From contig NZ_BCSH01000014.1 in the NCBI RefSeq assembly GCF_001570765.1, positions 33,559 to 97,558 on the forward strand: a DNA stretch of 64,000 bases, written 5' to 3'. Source of the stretch: Nocardiopsis listeri NBRC 13360 (lineage in GTDB: Bacteria; Actinomycetota; Actinomycetes; Streptosporangiales; Streptosporangiaceae). The position numbers and the translations under genes were made by a program. This document shows, piece after piece, positions 8,528 to 17,729 of the stretch (position 1 is its first letter; each line of letters starts with the position of its first letter). The notes under the pieces were generated by a model. That model was not told where the DNA came from. It did not search any database and saw nothing but the letters and a program-made list of their open reading frames with translations.

Positions 8528-8556
8528 TTGTGCGTGCTTTCACAAGCGCGTAATCT
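8528..8556 (+). promoter_or_regulatory. Rex operator overlapping the rex promoter
   Basis: TTGTGCGTGCTTTCACAA (8528-8545) matches the Rex consensus TTGTGAA-N4-TTCACAA at all but two bases of the left half. A promoter fits exactly on it: -35 TTGTGC (8528-8533), a 17-base spacer, -10 TAATCT (8551-8556). Rex bound here would cover the -35 box, so rex and probably the hem genes behind it would be repressed at low NADH/NAD and released when NADH rises. Confidence 0.8.
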
Positions 8557-8674
8557 GGAGTCCCCGAACATCACGTAGGTCGGGGGAAGCGCACGGATCC
8601 GGTGGCCGACGCGGCCGGGGACGGACGCGTCCCGCAACCCCGCCCGAACAGACCTCCCCCTGGAGCGCCCGCCT

Positions 8675-9373
8675 GTGATCAGTCGCCCGCCTCGTCCCCG
8701 GGAGAGGGGCATCCCGGAGGCCACCGTCGCCCGACTCCCGGTGTACCTGCGCGCCCTACAGGCACTCCAGGACCGCGGCACCGCCACTATTTCCTCCGAG
8801 GACCTGGCCGGAGCCGCGGGTGTGAACTCGGCGAAGCTCCGCAAGGACCTGTCGCATTTGGGGTCCTATGGAACGCGCGGAGTCGGGTACGAAGTCGAGT
8901 ACCTCGTGTACCAGATATCGCGTGAACTTGGTCTCACACAGGACTGGTCGGTGGCCATCGTCGGCATAGGCAACCTGGGGCGCGCGTTGGCCAACTACGG
9001 GGGGTTCGGGACCCGTGGGTTCCGTATCGCGGCACTGCTCGACGCCGACCCGGAAGTGGTCGGACGGTCGGTCGCGTCCCTGGACGTGAGGCATATTGAC
9101 AACCTGGAGGAGGTTGTACGTGACAAGGGTGTTTCCATCGGGGTCATCGCCACTCCGGCCGGTTCCGCGCAGGGTGTGGCCGACCGCTTCGTCGAGGCGG
9201 GCGTGACCAGCATCCTCAACTTCGCCCCCGTCGTGCTGAATGTGCCGGACGGGGTCGATGTGCGTAAGGTCGACTTGTCCATCGAACTCCAGATCCTCGC
9301 CTTCCACGCGCAACGAAGGGCCGATGGCGACGGCCCGGGCGCGGCGGAACGGGCAGGGCTGGAAGTGACATAG
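8675..9373 (+). CDS. rex: Redox-sensing transcriptional repressor Rex
   Basis: Rex is an NADH/NAD-sensing repressor of respiratory genes. The 232 residues show an N-terminal winged helix (IPEATVARLPVYLRAL, NSAKLRKDLSHLGSYGTRGVGYEV) and a Rossmann domain with VGIGNLGRAL (96-105). The C-terminal swapped helix follows (VDLSIELQILAFH). The start is GTG with GGAG about ten bases upstream. It lies first in a unit with hemA-hemC-hemD-hemB, the same order as in Streptomyces, and has its own operator upstream. This ties respiratory redox state to heme supply. Confidence 0.97.
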   Translation: MISRPPRPRERGIPEATVARLPVYLRALQALQDRGTATISSEDLAGAAGVNSAKLRKDLSHLGSYGTRGVGYEVEYLVYQISRELGLTQDWSVAIVGIGNLGRALANYGGFGTRGFRIAALLDADPEVVGRSVASLDVRHIDNLEEVVRDKGVSIGVIATPAGSAQGVADRFVEAGVTSILNFAPVVLNVPDGVDVRKVDLSIELQILAFHAQRRADGDGPGAAERAGLEVT

Positions 9374-9515
9374 ACACAGGGTCCTTCGGACCCGTACGGG
9401 CGGTGGCGAAGAGCGAGCGTGCGCCGCGTTTCGGGGGGCTGATGGCAGGGGTCCTCGGTCCTACCCGAACATGGAGAGGCATAAAGCCTGCATCAGTGCC
9501 TGCATAGGAGTGCGG

Positions 9516-11027
9516 ATGAGTGTCCTGGCCGTGGGGTTGAGCCACCGGAGTTCGCCGGTGACGCTGCTCGAACGTGTCTCGTTGAACGGGGAGACGCGGC
9601 GCAAGGCGGTCGGGGAGATGGTCGTTTCCGACGCGGTCAACGAGGCCATGGTGGTCTCCACCTGCAATCGTACGGAGATCTACGCGGACGTCGAGGGCTA
9701 CCACGGTGGGGTCGCGGCGATCACCGAACTGCTGTCCTGGCACACCGGCGTGAGCCTGGGCGAGCTCTCCGAGCACGTGTACGTGCACTACGACGACCGT
9801 GCCGTCCAACACCTGTTCTCCGTCACCTGTGGCCTCGACTCCATGGTCGTCGGAGAGGGCCAGATCCTCGGCCAGGTCCGTGACGCCCTCAAGGACGGTC
9901 AGGAGACCGGAACCGTGGGCCGGGTCCTCAACGACCTCGGGCAGCGCGCCCTGCGCGTGGGCAAGCGCGCCCACACCGAGACCCACCTCGACCACGCCGG
10001 CGCCGACATGGTCGCCTTCGGCCTCAGCGTCGCCACCCGCGACCTCGCGGTGACCCCCAGCCCCGACACGCCGGTCGCCGCCGTCACCCCGCCCGCGGGT
10101 TGCCCCATGTCCGGACAGGCTCCCTCCGAACCGGGCGAGGAGACTCCGCGCACCCTGAGCGCCGTGCTGCCCTCCGGCCCGCTCACCGGTACCGGTGTGC
10201 TGGTCCTGGGCGCCGGCTCCATGAGCGCCCTGTCCGCCAACACCGTCGCTCGCCAGGGCGCCCGCACGGTCACCGTCGCCAACCGCACCCACGAGCGCGC
10301 CGCCCGCCTCGCCGAGTGCCTCAACGAGGCCTACGACACCGTCGACGCGCGCACCGTTCCGTTCACGGACGCCATCGACGCCCTCGCCGACGTCGACCTC
10401 GTCATCTCCTGCACCGGCGCCCAGGGATACGTCCTCACCGCCGACGAGGTGGCCGCCGCCACCGAGGGTCGCACCAGACCGCTGGTCTTCCTCGACCTGG
10501 CACTGCCCCGGGACATCGATCCCGCCGTTCGTGAGCAGGACGGCATCCGCGTCGTCGACATCGAGGACCTGCGTCAGGCGGCCTCCGCCGACGAGGCCGA
10601 CGAGGACTCCGGCCGCTCCAGCGCCCTCGAACTCGTGCGCGGAATCGTCGACGAGGAGGTCGACCAGTTCCGGGCCGTACGCCGCGCCGACCAGGTCGCG
10701 CCCACCGTCGTCGCCCTGCGCTCCCAAGCACGCGAGGTCGTCGAGGCCGAGCTCTCCCGACTGAACGGCCGGCTGCCCGACGACCTCGACGACCGTACCC
10801 GTGAGGAGATCGGCCGTGCGATGCGTCGCGTCGCCGACAAACTGCTGCACCGACCCACCGTGAGGGTCAAGGAACTGGCCGCGTCCCCGGACGGGGAGTC
10901 CTACGAGACCGCGCTGCGCCGGCTGTTCGACCTCGACACACAGACCACAGAGAAGCCGCGGACCCCGCGAAGGACGGCCGCGTCCGGACGGCCCGACACC
11001 GCGCGGACCGCACAGGAGAAGGCATGA
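9516..11027 (+). CDS. hemA: Glutamyl-tRNA reductase HemA
   Basis: HemA reduces Glu-tRNA to glutamate-1-semialdehyde with NADPH, the first committed step of the C5 route to tetrapyrroles. The catalytic cysteine is in STCNRTE (Cys50), and the NADPH-binding segment reads VLGAGSMSALSA. An insertion of about 45 residues (rich in Pro/Thr, around residues 182-228) separates the catalytic and nucleotide domains, a feature of some actinobacterial homologues. The ATG at 9516 has AGGAG five bases before it; an earlier in-frame ATG at 9471 lacks a site. The stop overlaps the hemC start (ATGA). Confidence 0.96.
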   Translation: MSVLAVGLSHRSSPVTLLERVSLNGETRRKAVGEMVVSDAVNEAMVVSTCNRTEIYADVEGYHGGVAAITELLSWHTGVSLGELSEHVYVHYDDRAVQHLFSVTCGLDSMVVGEGQILGQVRDALKDGQETGTVGRVLNDLGQRALRVGKRAHTETHLDHAGADMVAFGLSVATRDLAVTPSPDTPVAAVTPPAGCPMSGQAPSEPGEETPRTLSAVLPSGPLTGTGVLVLGAGSMSALSANTVARQGARTVTVANRTHERAARLAECLNEAYDTVDARTVPFTDAIDALADVDLVISCTGAQGYVLTADEVAAATEGRTRPLVFLDLALPRDIDPAVREQDGIRVVDIEDLRQAASADEADEDSGRSSALELVRGIVDEEVDQFRAVRRADQVAPTVVALRSQAREVVEAELSRLNGRLPDDLDDRTREEIGRAMRRVADKLLHRPTVRVKELAASPDGESYETALRRLFDLDTQTTEKPRTPRRTAASGRPDTARTAQEKA

Positions 11028-11980
11028 GCGCCACACCCGCCAAGCTCGGCACCCGCCGCAGCACCATGGCGACCAGCCAGTCGCAGATCGTCGCCGACAC
11101 GATCACCGAGCGAACCGGCCAGGCCATCGAGCTGGAACTCATCACCAGCTTCGGTGACGTCACCAAGGCCCACCTGACCCAGCTCGGCGGTACCGGAGTG
11201 TTCGTCAACGCGCTGCGCGACGAACTGGCCGCGGGCACCATCGACTTCGCGGTGCACTCCCTCAAGGACCTGCCCACGACCCCCGCGGACGGGCTCGTCC
11301 TCGCGGCCATCCCCGAACGCGACGACCCACGCGACGCCCTGTGCGCCCGCGACGGGCTCACGTTCGACGACCTGCCCGCCGGCTCCAAGATCGGTACCGG
11401 CTCACCGCGCCGCGTCGCCCAGCTGGCCGCGCTGCGTCCGGACCTGGTCTACGTGCCCATCCGGGGCAACGCGGAGACGCGCCTGGGCAAGGTCACCTCC
11501 GGTGAACTCGACGCCGTCATCCTGGCCTACGCCGGGCTGGGACGGGTGGGCCGTCGCGACGCCGTCACCGACGTGTTCGATCCCGAACGGATGCTGCCTG
11601 CCCCGGGCCAGGGCGCCCTGGCGGTGGAGTGCTCCACCGAACGCGCCGAAGGCGACCTCTCCTACCTGACCGCCGTCGACCACGCGCCCACCCGCGCCGA
11701 GGTCGTCGCCGAACGCGTCGTACTGGCCGAACTCGAAGCCGGTTGCGCGGCCCCGGTCGGCGCCTTCGCCGAATACGGCGAGGGCGGCCTGCGGTTGCGC
11801 GCGGCCGTGGTCGCCACCAACGGCTCCACCGCCATCCGCAGTGAGCGCACCGTGGAGATCTCCTCCCCGGAGGACCTCGACACCGCGATCGCGCTCGGTC
11901 GCGACCTGGCCCGACAGATGATCGCCGAAGGCGCCGACCGCATCGTCGCGGAGGCCTTCGCCGAAAGGGACACCCCCTAG
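11024..11980 (+). CDS. hemC: Porphobilinogen deaminase HemC
   Basis: HemC joins four porphobilinogens into hydroxymethylbilane. The 318 residues include the catalytic aspartate in HSLKDLPT (Asp82), the substrate-binding arginines around GTGSPRR and IRGNAETRL, and the cysteine that carries the dipyrromethane cofactor (Cys241 in LEAGCAAPVG). The ATG overlaps the hemA stop by four bases, so the two are probably translationally coupled. It acts in the cytoplasm between HemB and HemD, both encoded just downstream. Confidence 0.97.
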   Translation: MSATPAKLGTRRSTMATSQSQIVADTITERTGQAIELELITSFGDVTKAHLTQLGGTGVFVNALRDELAAGTIDFAVHSLKDLPTTPADGLVLAAIPERDDPRDALCARDGLTFDDLPAGSKIGTGSPRRVAQLAALRPDLVYVPIRGNAETRLGKVTSGELDAVILAYAGLGRVGRRDAVTDVFDPERMLPAPGQGALAVECSTERAEGDLSYLTAVDHAPTRAEVVAERVVLAELEAGCAAPVGAFAEYGEGGLRLRAAVVATNGSTAIRSERTVEISSPEDLDTAIALGRDLARQMIAEGADRIVAEAFAERDTP

Positions 11981-12099
11981 AGACCATCCGGGACAGCGCC
12001 GGCCGCTGTCGCGGAAGACCCGCGCGGGTCGCCTCATCCGCAACCGTCCCGGAGACCGCACACCGGGAGGCGGGCGACCCACACACGAGGAGCGAGTAC

Positions 12100-13791
12100 G
12101 TGAACGCCAACGCCAACCCCCTGCCGGAGGAACCGCGTCGTAGCACGCGCGAGCCGGGTCACGTGGCCCTGGTCGGCTCCGGTCCGGGAGGGGCCGAGCT
12201 ACTGACGCTGCGCGGCGCCGAGCTGCTGCGCCGCGCCGACGTGGTCATTCCCCCTCGCGAGCCCGCGGGGGAGGAGCTGGCCGCCTTCCGGCGGGACCTG
12301 CTCTCCCACTGCCGCGAGGACGTGTCCGTGGTGGAGGCCGCCGAGTGCGGCGGCGACATCGACACCCTCGTGCTGACCCGTGCCCGTGAGGGGCAACGGG
12401 TCGTGCGCCTGTACTCGGGGGACCCGTTCTTCGGCTGCCGAGGAGCCGAGCTCGTCGCCGCCTGCAAGGAGGCCGACATCGAGGTCGAGGTCGCGCCCGG
12501 CGTCTCCTCGGTCACCTCGGTGCCCACCTTCGCCGGCATCTCGCTGATGGGAGAGGGCGCTCCCGAGCTGCGCGTCCTGCACGCCCGCCCGCACGGCGGC
12601 AAGGAGGTCGACTGGCAGGAGGCCGCGGCCAGTGACGCGCCGCTGGTCATCCTCGGCGCGGACGCCCCCCTGGGCGAGGCACCCGAGCACCAGGGGCCCG
12701 GCTTCGACGTACTCTGCAAGACCCTCATCGCCGGGGGCCGTCCGGCCACCACGCCGGTCGCCGTGGTCCGCGCCGGCGGGACCACCAGACAGACCACCGT
12801 GATCTCCACGCTGGCCCGGCTGGTCTCCGAACTCAAGTCCACCGACGCCAAGAACCACCACGTCACCGCGCCCGCGCTGATGATCGTCGGCGCCCCGGTC
12901 GCCCGCCACGCCGAACAGTCCTGGTACGAGACCCGACCGCTGTTCGGGTGGCGTGTCCTGGTGCCTCGCACCAAGGAACAGGCCCCGGCCCTGTCCGAGC
13001 AACTCCACAACCACGGTGCCGTGCCGGAGGAGGTGCCCACCATCTCGGTGGAGCCGCCCCGCACCCCGCAGCAGATGGAGCGGGCCGTGCGCGGCCTGGT
13101 CACCGGCCGCTACCAGTGGGTCGCCTTCACGTCCGTCAACGCGGTCAAGGCCATCCGCGAGCGACTGCAGTCCTACGGCCTGGACGCCCGCGCCTTCGCC
13201 GGGGTCAAGGTCGCCGTGGTCGGCGACGCCACCGCGCAGGCCGTTCGCGACTTCGGCATCGAGCCTGACCTGGCGCCGCCGGAGGACGTTCAGTCCAGCC
13301 GGGGCCTGGTGTCGGTGTGGCCGCCCTACGACGCCGAGATCGACCCCATCGAGAGGGTCCTGCTGCCGCGTGCCGACATCGCGACCGAGGTCCTCTCCGC
13401 CGGTCTCACCGATCTGGGATGGGAGGTCGACGACGTCACGGCCTACCGCACCGTGCGGGCCGCGCCTCCGCCCCAGCCGATCCGTGAGGCCATCAAGGGT
13501 GGCGGTTTCGACGCCGTGCTCTTCACGTCCTCCTCCACGGTTCGCAACCTGGTGGGCATCGCCGGCAAGCCGCACAACACCACCGCCATCGCGGTGATCG
13601 GCCGGGAGACCGAGCAGACCGCCATCGAATTCGGTCTGCGTGTCGACGTCGTCGCACCGAAGGCTTCGGTTTCGGCCCTTGTGGAGGCACTTTCGGAGTA
13701 CGGTGCCGCCAAGCGCCAAGAAGCGATCGACGCCGGAAAGCCCGTCCTCAAGCCGAGCCAGAAGCGTCGCGGCCGCCGCCGCAAGCTCTGA
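12100..13791 (+). CDS. hemD: Fused uroporphyrinogen-III C-methyltransferase-like / uroporphyrinogen-III synthase
   Basis: The 563-residue protein joins two enzymes. Residues 20-265 resemble the SAM-dependent uroporphyrinogen methyltransferases (GSGPGGAELLTLRGAELL; RLYSGDPFFGCRGAEL; VAPGVSSVTSVPTFAGIS). The region after that last motif reads SLMGEGAPELRV where methyltransferases usually have LTHR, so this half may be weakened. Residues 280-545 are uroporphyrinogen-III synthase (HemD), opening WRVLVPRTKEQ with AFTSVNAVKA and LFTSSSTVRNLVG. The C terminus is a basic tail (KRRGRRRKL). The start is GTG with GAGGAG seven bases upstream. Such fusions are standard in actinomycete hem operons. Confidence 0.94.
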   Translation: MNANANPLPEEPRRSTREPGHVALVGSGPGGAELLTLRGAELLRRADVVIPPREPAGEELAAFRRDLLSHCREDVSVVEAAECGGDIDTLVLTRAREGQRVVRLYSGDPFFGCRGAELVAACKEADIEVEVAPGVSSVTSVPTFAGISLMGEGAPELRVLHARPHGGKEVDWQEAAASDAPLVILGADAPLGEAPEHQGPGFDVLCKTLIAGGRPATTPVAVVRAGGTTRQTTVISTLARLVSELKSTDAKNHHVTAPALMIVGAPVARHAEQSWYETRPLFGWRVLVPRTKEQAPALSEQLHNHGAVPEEVPTISVEPPRTPQQMERAVRGLVTGRYQWVAFTSVNAVKAIRERLQSYGLDARAFAGVKVAVVGDATAQAVRDFGIEPDLAPPEDVQSSRGLVSVWPPYDAEIDPIERVLLPRADIATEVLSAGLTDLGWEVDDVTAYRTVRAAPPPQPIREAIKGGGFDAVLFTSSSTVRNLVGIAGKPHNTTAIAVIGRETEQTAIEFGLRVDVVAPKASVSALVEALSEYGAAKRQEAIDAGKPVLKPSQKRRGRRRKL

Positions 13792-13842
13792 GCGCGTCCA
13801 GACCCACCCCGCCCCTTCCGTCCCACGACCCGGGAGCTCTCC

Positions 13843-14841
13843 ATGACCTTCGGTGACCACGACGCCTCGTTCCCCGTCGCCCGGCCGCGCCGCCTGCGCC
13901 GAGGGCAGGCGCTGCGTCGTCTGGTCTCGGAGACCCGGGTGCTTCCGGAGAACCTCGTCCTGCCCATGTTCGTCAAGGAGGGACTCACCGAACCGGCACC
14001 GATCTCCTCGATGCCCGGGCAGGTGCAGCACACCGGGGATAGCCTGCGCAAGGCCGCGCACGAGGCCGTCGAGGCCGGGGTCGGTGGACTGATGCTGTTC
14101 GGCATCCCCGAACACAAGGACTCCGTCGGTTCGCAGGCCGACGACCCGGACGGTGTGGTGCAGGTGGCCCTGCGCGATCTGGCCGCCGAGGTCGGTGACG
14201 ACATCGTCGTCATGGCCGACCTGTGCCTGTGCGAGTACACCGACCACGGTCACTGCGGCCCGCTGGAGCACGATGGGCACGTGAACAACGACCTCACCCT
14301 GGAGCGGTACGCGTCCGTCGCCGCCGCCCAAGCGGAGGCCGGCGCCGCAGTGGTCGCGCCCAGCGGCATGATGGACGGCCAGGTCGCGGCGATCCGGGAG
14401 GGCCTGGACCGGGCCGGCCACGCACAGGTGCCGATCCTGGCCTACGCCGCCAAGTACGCGTCGGTGTTCTACGGGCCCTTCCGGGAGGCCGCCGAGGGCG
14501 CCCCGCAGTTCGGGGACCGCTCCGGATACCAGCAGGACCCCGGCAACGTCCGTGAGGCGTTGCGGGAAGTGGCCCTGGACGTGGCCGAGGGCGCCGACAT
14601 GGTGATGGTCAAACCGGGCCTGGCCTACCTCGACGTGGTGGCCAAAGTGGCCGAGTCAGCTCCGGTACCCGTGTCGGCCTACCAGGTAAGCGGTGAGTAC
14701 GCCATGATCGAGGCGGCGGCGGAGAAGGGCTGGCTCGACCGGGAACGGGCGATCCTGGAGACCTTGACCTCCTACCGACGCGCGGGGGCCGAGCAGATCC
14801 TCACGTACTGGGCCACCGAGGCGGCACGGCTGCTGCGCTGA
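13843..14841 (+). CDS. hemB: Delta-aminolevulinic acid dehydratase (porphobilinogen synthase) HemB
   Basis: HemB condenses two 5-aminolevulinates to porphobilinogen. The 332 residues contain the zinc-binding cysteine set in DLCLCEYTDHGHC (Cys128, 130, 138), so this is a zinc-type enzyme. The two active-site lysines are in YAAKYASVFYGPF (Lys204) and MVKPGLAYLD (Lys257). The gene follows hemD by 51 bases with GGGAG ahead of the ATG. HemL, which supplies its substrate, is encoded at 23.6 kb, separated from this operon by an unrelated 8.7 kb. Confidence 0.97.
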   Translation: MTFGDHDASFPVARPRRLRRGQALRRLVSETRVLPENLVLPMFVKEGLTEPAPISSMPGQVQHTGDSLRKAAHEAVEAGVGGLMLFGIPEHKDSVGSQADDPDGVVQVALRDLAAEVGDDIVVMADLCLCEYTDHGHCGPLEHDGHVNNDLTLERYASVAAAQAEAGAAVVAPSGMMDGQVAAIREGLDRAGHAQVPILAYAAKYASVFYGPFREAAEGAPQFGDRSGYQQDPGNVREALREVALDVAEGADMVMVKPGLAYLDVVAKVAESAPVPVSAYQVSGEYAMIEAAAEKGWLDRERAILETLTSYRRAGAEQILTYWATEAARLLR

Positions 14842-14933
14842 CACGCACAAGGCTCTCGCCCCGGTCGCGGCCTCCGGGTGCCGAGCCACATCGAACCGGC
14901 CGCGACCGCACCGAAGTCGACCGGGGAGCTCAG

Positions 14934-15587
14934 ATGGCCGATGTGTTGTACCGCCGGAAGCGTCGCCGCACCACGGACAGCATGCTGGAGTCGGCGTTGC
15001 GCTACGCCGAACTGGGCTGGCCCGTGGTCCGGGGCGCGGCCCCGGGGCAGGACCGGTCCTGTACCTGTGACCGCATGGGCTGCCCCGACCCGGCCGCGCA
15101 TCCGACCACCGCGGCCTGGAGCGTGGAGGCCAGTACCGACTCCGACAAGATCCGTCGTTGGTGGACCTTCGACCCGAACGCGAACGTGGTGCTGCCGACC
15201 GGCCGGGTCTTCGACGTGTTGGACGTGCCCACCGAGGCCGGTGTGATGGCCCTGGCACGGATGGGACGCCGGGGCGTGCCCGCCGGCCCGGTCGCGGCCC
15301 TGGACTCGCGCTACCTGTTCTTCGTGGCCACCCGTTCCCCGATGGACGAGGACGAGTGGTGGTCGTGTCACCTGGACTGTGTCCCCGAGGCCGTGGAGGA
15401 GATGCCGGGCCTGCGCTGGCACTGCCGGGACAGCTTCGTGCTCGGCGCCCCGTCCGCGCTCACCTCGGGAGGCCGCGTCACCTGGATCCGTGCCCCGCGA
15501 GACGCCGAGGACCCCGTGGTCCTCCCCGACCCCATCGCGGTGCTGGACATCTTGGCCGACGCCAGCGAGGAGTTCTCCGGGGCCTGA
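14934..15587 (+). CDS. Primase-polymerase-like (bifunctional primase/polymerase domain) protein
   Basis: The 217-residue protein resembles the N-terminal primase-polymerase domain found in actinobacteria as stand-alone proteins just behind hemB. Recognisable parts are ALRYAELGWPVVRGAAPG, a cysteine pair region (CTCDRMGCPDP), ANVVLPTGRVFDVLDVP, and the C-terminal VLGAPSALTSGGRVTWIRAP. The acidic pair expected in active primase-polymerases is seen only as FDVLDVP, so catalysis is doubtful. No helicase or replication partner is nearby. A DNA-related role is inferred from the fold only. It is the last gene before a strand switch, 6 bases from the convergent regulator stop. Confidence 0.7.
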   Translation: MADVLYRRKRRRTTDSMLESALRYAELGWPVVRGAAPGQDRSCTCDRMGCPDPAAHPTTAAWSVEASTDSDKIRRWWTFDPNANVVLPTGRVFDVLDVPTEAGVMALARMGRRGVPAGPVAALDSRYLFFVATRSPMDEDEWWSCHLDCVPEAVEEMPGLRWHCRDSFVLGAPSALTSGGRVTWIRAPRDAEDPVVLPDPIAVLDILADASEEFSGA

Positions 15588-15593
15588 GCCGGT

Positions 15594-16241
15594 TCATCCC
15601 TCGCCGCGGCCGACCCGCAGGGCCAGGGCCGTGCGATCGCGCAACTCCAGTTTGCGCAGGATGCTGGTGACGTGGTTCTTGGCGGTGCCCTCGGTGATGA
15701 ACAGCGCGCGGGCGATCTCCCGGTTGGTGCGGCCCTCACCGACCAGCCGCGCCACCTCCCACTCCCGGTCGGACAACGCCGCGGGGGCGGCCGGTTCCGG
15801 TTCGACGGGGACGGGCACGCTCAACGCGGCGACCAGGCGTTCGGCGGCCGGCCCGCCCAGGACGGTCTGGCCGGCCGCCACCCGGTGGATGGCGGCCACC
15901 AACTCCTCGGGCGGCACGTCCTTGAGCAGGTAACCGCGGGCACCGGCGCGCAGACAGCCCAGCACGAGCTCGTCGTCGTCGAAGGTGGTGAGCACGAGCG
16001 CGGGCACCCCGGGATGTTCCTCGCGCATCCTGGTGATCAGTCCCATGCCGTCCATACGCGGCATCCTGGCGTCCACCAGGGCCACGTTCGGCGGTGGTGA
16101 GGCGGCCAGCAGTTCCAGGGCCTCGACACCGTCCGCGGCCTCGCCGACGACCTCGATGCCCTCCTCGATCTCCAACAGCTTGCGCAGCCCCTGCCGAAGC
16201 AGGATCTGGTCGTCCACGACCAGTACGGACACCGTGTTCAC
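15594..16241 (-). CDS. Two-component response regulator, NarL/LuxR family
   Basis: A 215-residue regulator with a receiver domain (phospho-acceptor Asp57 in VALVDARMPRMDG, Lys in YLLKDVPPEEL) and a LuxR-type helix-turn-helix (LSDREWEVARLVGEGRTNREIARAL and TAKNHVTSILRKL). The linker is Pro/Val-rich. The GTG start overlaps the stop of the upstream histidine kinase by four bases, so the two form a pair. The divergent ABC transporter unit that follows the kinase gene is the likely target, a common arrangement for DesK/NarL-type pairs; this is inference. Confidence 0.93.
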   Translation of the reverse strand: MNTVSVLVVDDQILLRQGLRKLLEIEEGIEVVGEAADGVEALELLAASPPPNVALVDARMPRMDGMGLITRMREEHPGVPALVLTTFDDDELVLGCLRAGARGYLLKDVPPEELVAAIHRVAAGQTVLGGPAAERLVAALSVPVPVEPEPAAPAALSDREWEVARLVGEGRTNREIARALFITEGTAKNHVTSILRKLELRDRTALALRVGRGEG

Positions 16242-17524
16242 AGGCCACCCCCGGCGGCCACGGTAGCGGGACGCTCGGCCGTTCCGGTCTCGGAGGGCAC
16301 CTCCACCCGCAGCCGGAAACCACCGCCGGTCCGGCTGCCGGCGGACACCGATCCCGCCACCGCCGACACCCGTTCGCGCAACCCCCGCAGACCGAAGCCG
16401 GAACAGAGGGCGTCATCGCCCGCCCCGACGCCGTTGTCGGTCACCGTCACCGACACACCTTCGGGGGCGGCCGCGACCTCCACCTCGATCCGGTCCGCGC
16501 CCGAGTGCCGCATCGCGTTGGTCAGCCCCTCCTGGAGCGTGCGGTAGCAGACCAGTTCGGCCTCCTCGGGCAGACGCGGCCAGGACCCGACCTCGGTGAA
16601 GTCGATACGCACCCCGCCACCGGAGAAGGACTCCGCCATCGTGCGCATGGCGGTGGTTCCGGCGCGCCCCTCCAACCGGAGCGGCCGTAGGGCGCGCACC
16701 CAACGCCGGGTGTCGGTGAGCGCCTCACGGGCCAGTTCGCGGGCCTGCTCCACCTCGGTCCATGCGTCCTCGGGGCGGGCGGTGCGAAAGCGCAGTGCGT
16801 TGGACAGCGACATGGTCAGGGCGGTGAGGTAGTGCCCGGTGCTGTCGTGCATCTCCCTGGACATACGCGCCCGTTCCTCGGCCACGGTCAGCTCCCGGAC
16901 ACGGTCGGCGTGGCGGCGCAACTCCTCGTGGGCACGCGCCAACTCGCGAAGGAGCTCCCGGGTGCGCTCGGCGCGCTGCGCGGCGACCGACAACGCCACG
17001 TAGGCCGCCCCGGACAGCATGGCGAGCATGGTCAGGCCGATGGCCAGGGCCACCCCGACCAAGAGGGGCATTTCGGGGAGGAGGACCGCCGTCATCGAGA
17101 ACACGATGAGGAGCACCGCGTACCCGAGCAGCCCGGCGATACCGAAGACGGCCACGGCGTTCATCGCGGCCACGCACACCAGTAGGAACGTGGTGTGGTT
17201 GCTGATGAACATCGTGCCGAGGCTGAGCAGGAGGAAGAGCACGGTGGTGGTCCGGCCGGCCCATGAGGTCCTCGGGCTCCAGGGCAGGAACGGCCACAGG
17301 GCACAGGACAGGACCAGGCCCACCACGCTGGCGACCAGGTAGCCGATGAGCAGGGGGTCCGTCGCCCGCAGCTCCGCCAAGCCACCGGCGAGGAAGCCGA
17401 CCCCCAACATGAGCATGGTGGTGAGGACTGCCATCCAAAAGAGCAGGTTCAACACTCGCGGGGGGCGGTTTCCACGCAGAGCCACCCAGGAGGAGAGGTC
17501 GGGCAGAGCGTCGGACTTCGTCAT
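16238..17524 (-). CDS. Sensor histidine kinase, DesK/NarX-like (HisKA_3)
   Basis: The 428-residue kinase has an N-terminal half with about six hydrophobic helices (residues 28-185) and no large extracellular domain, so it probably senses something in or near the membrane. The dimerisation helix carries the phospho-acceptor His226 in MSREMHDSTGHYL. The ATPase domain shows HSGADRIEVEV, VTDNGVGAGDD and GFGLRGLRERV. It is co-transcribed with the NarL-type regulator and divergent from the membrane protein/ABC unit at 17.7 kb, separated by 205 bases that should hold both promoters. Confidence 0.92.
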   Translation of the reverse strand: MTKSDALPDLSSWVALRGNRPPRVLNLLFWMAVLTTMLMLGVGFLAGGLAELRATDPLLIGYLVASVVGLVLSCALWPFLPWSPRTSWAGRTTTVLFLLLSLGTMFISNHTTFLLVCVAAMNAVAVFGIAGLLGYAVLLIVFSMTAVLLPEMPLLVGVALAIGLTMLAMLSGAAYVALSVAAQRAERTRELLRELARAHEELRRHADRVRELTVAEERARMSREMHDSTGHYLTALTMSLSNALRFRTARPEDAWTEVEQARELAREALTDTRRWVRALRPLRLEGRAGTTAMRTMAESFSGGGVRIDFTEVGSWPRLPEEAELVCYRTLQEGLTNAMRHSGADRIEVEVAAAPEGVSVTVTDNGVGAGDDALCSGFGLRGLRERVSAVAGSVSAGSRTGGGFRLRVEVPSETGTAERPATVAAGGGL

Positions 17525-17729
17525 TTCTCGAGAATAACCGGGAAATGGTCGGTGGGGATCGCGGGAAGGTCATGGTGTCGGCATGTTCGTCGCCATGACC
17601 TCCGGCACGTCCCAAAGCCCGGAAAACACGTGACTCCGCCATGTCCGTGGGTCGATGTGCGCCCACACCCTTCCCTTTTACCTTTTCACCCATAGCCGAA
17701 TCCAGGGACCAGGAAAGGTCGAGGGGAAG

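Noticed and set aside
12199..14421. Antisense open frame of about 740 codons across hemD and hemB
   Set aside because: It is a shadow of strong GC-biased coding on the plus strand; it has no domain character and no ribosome site.
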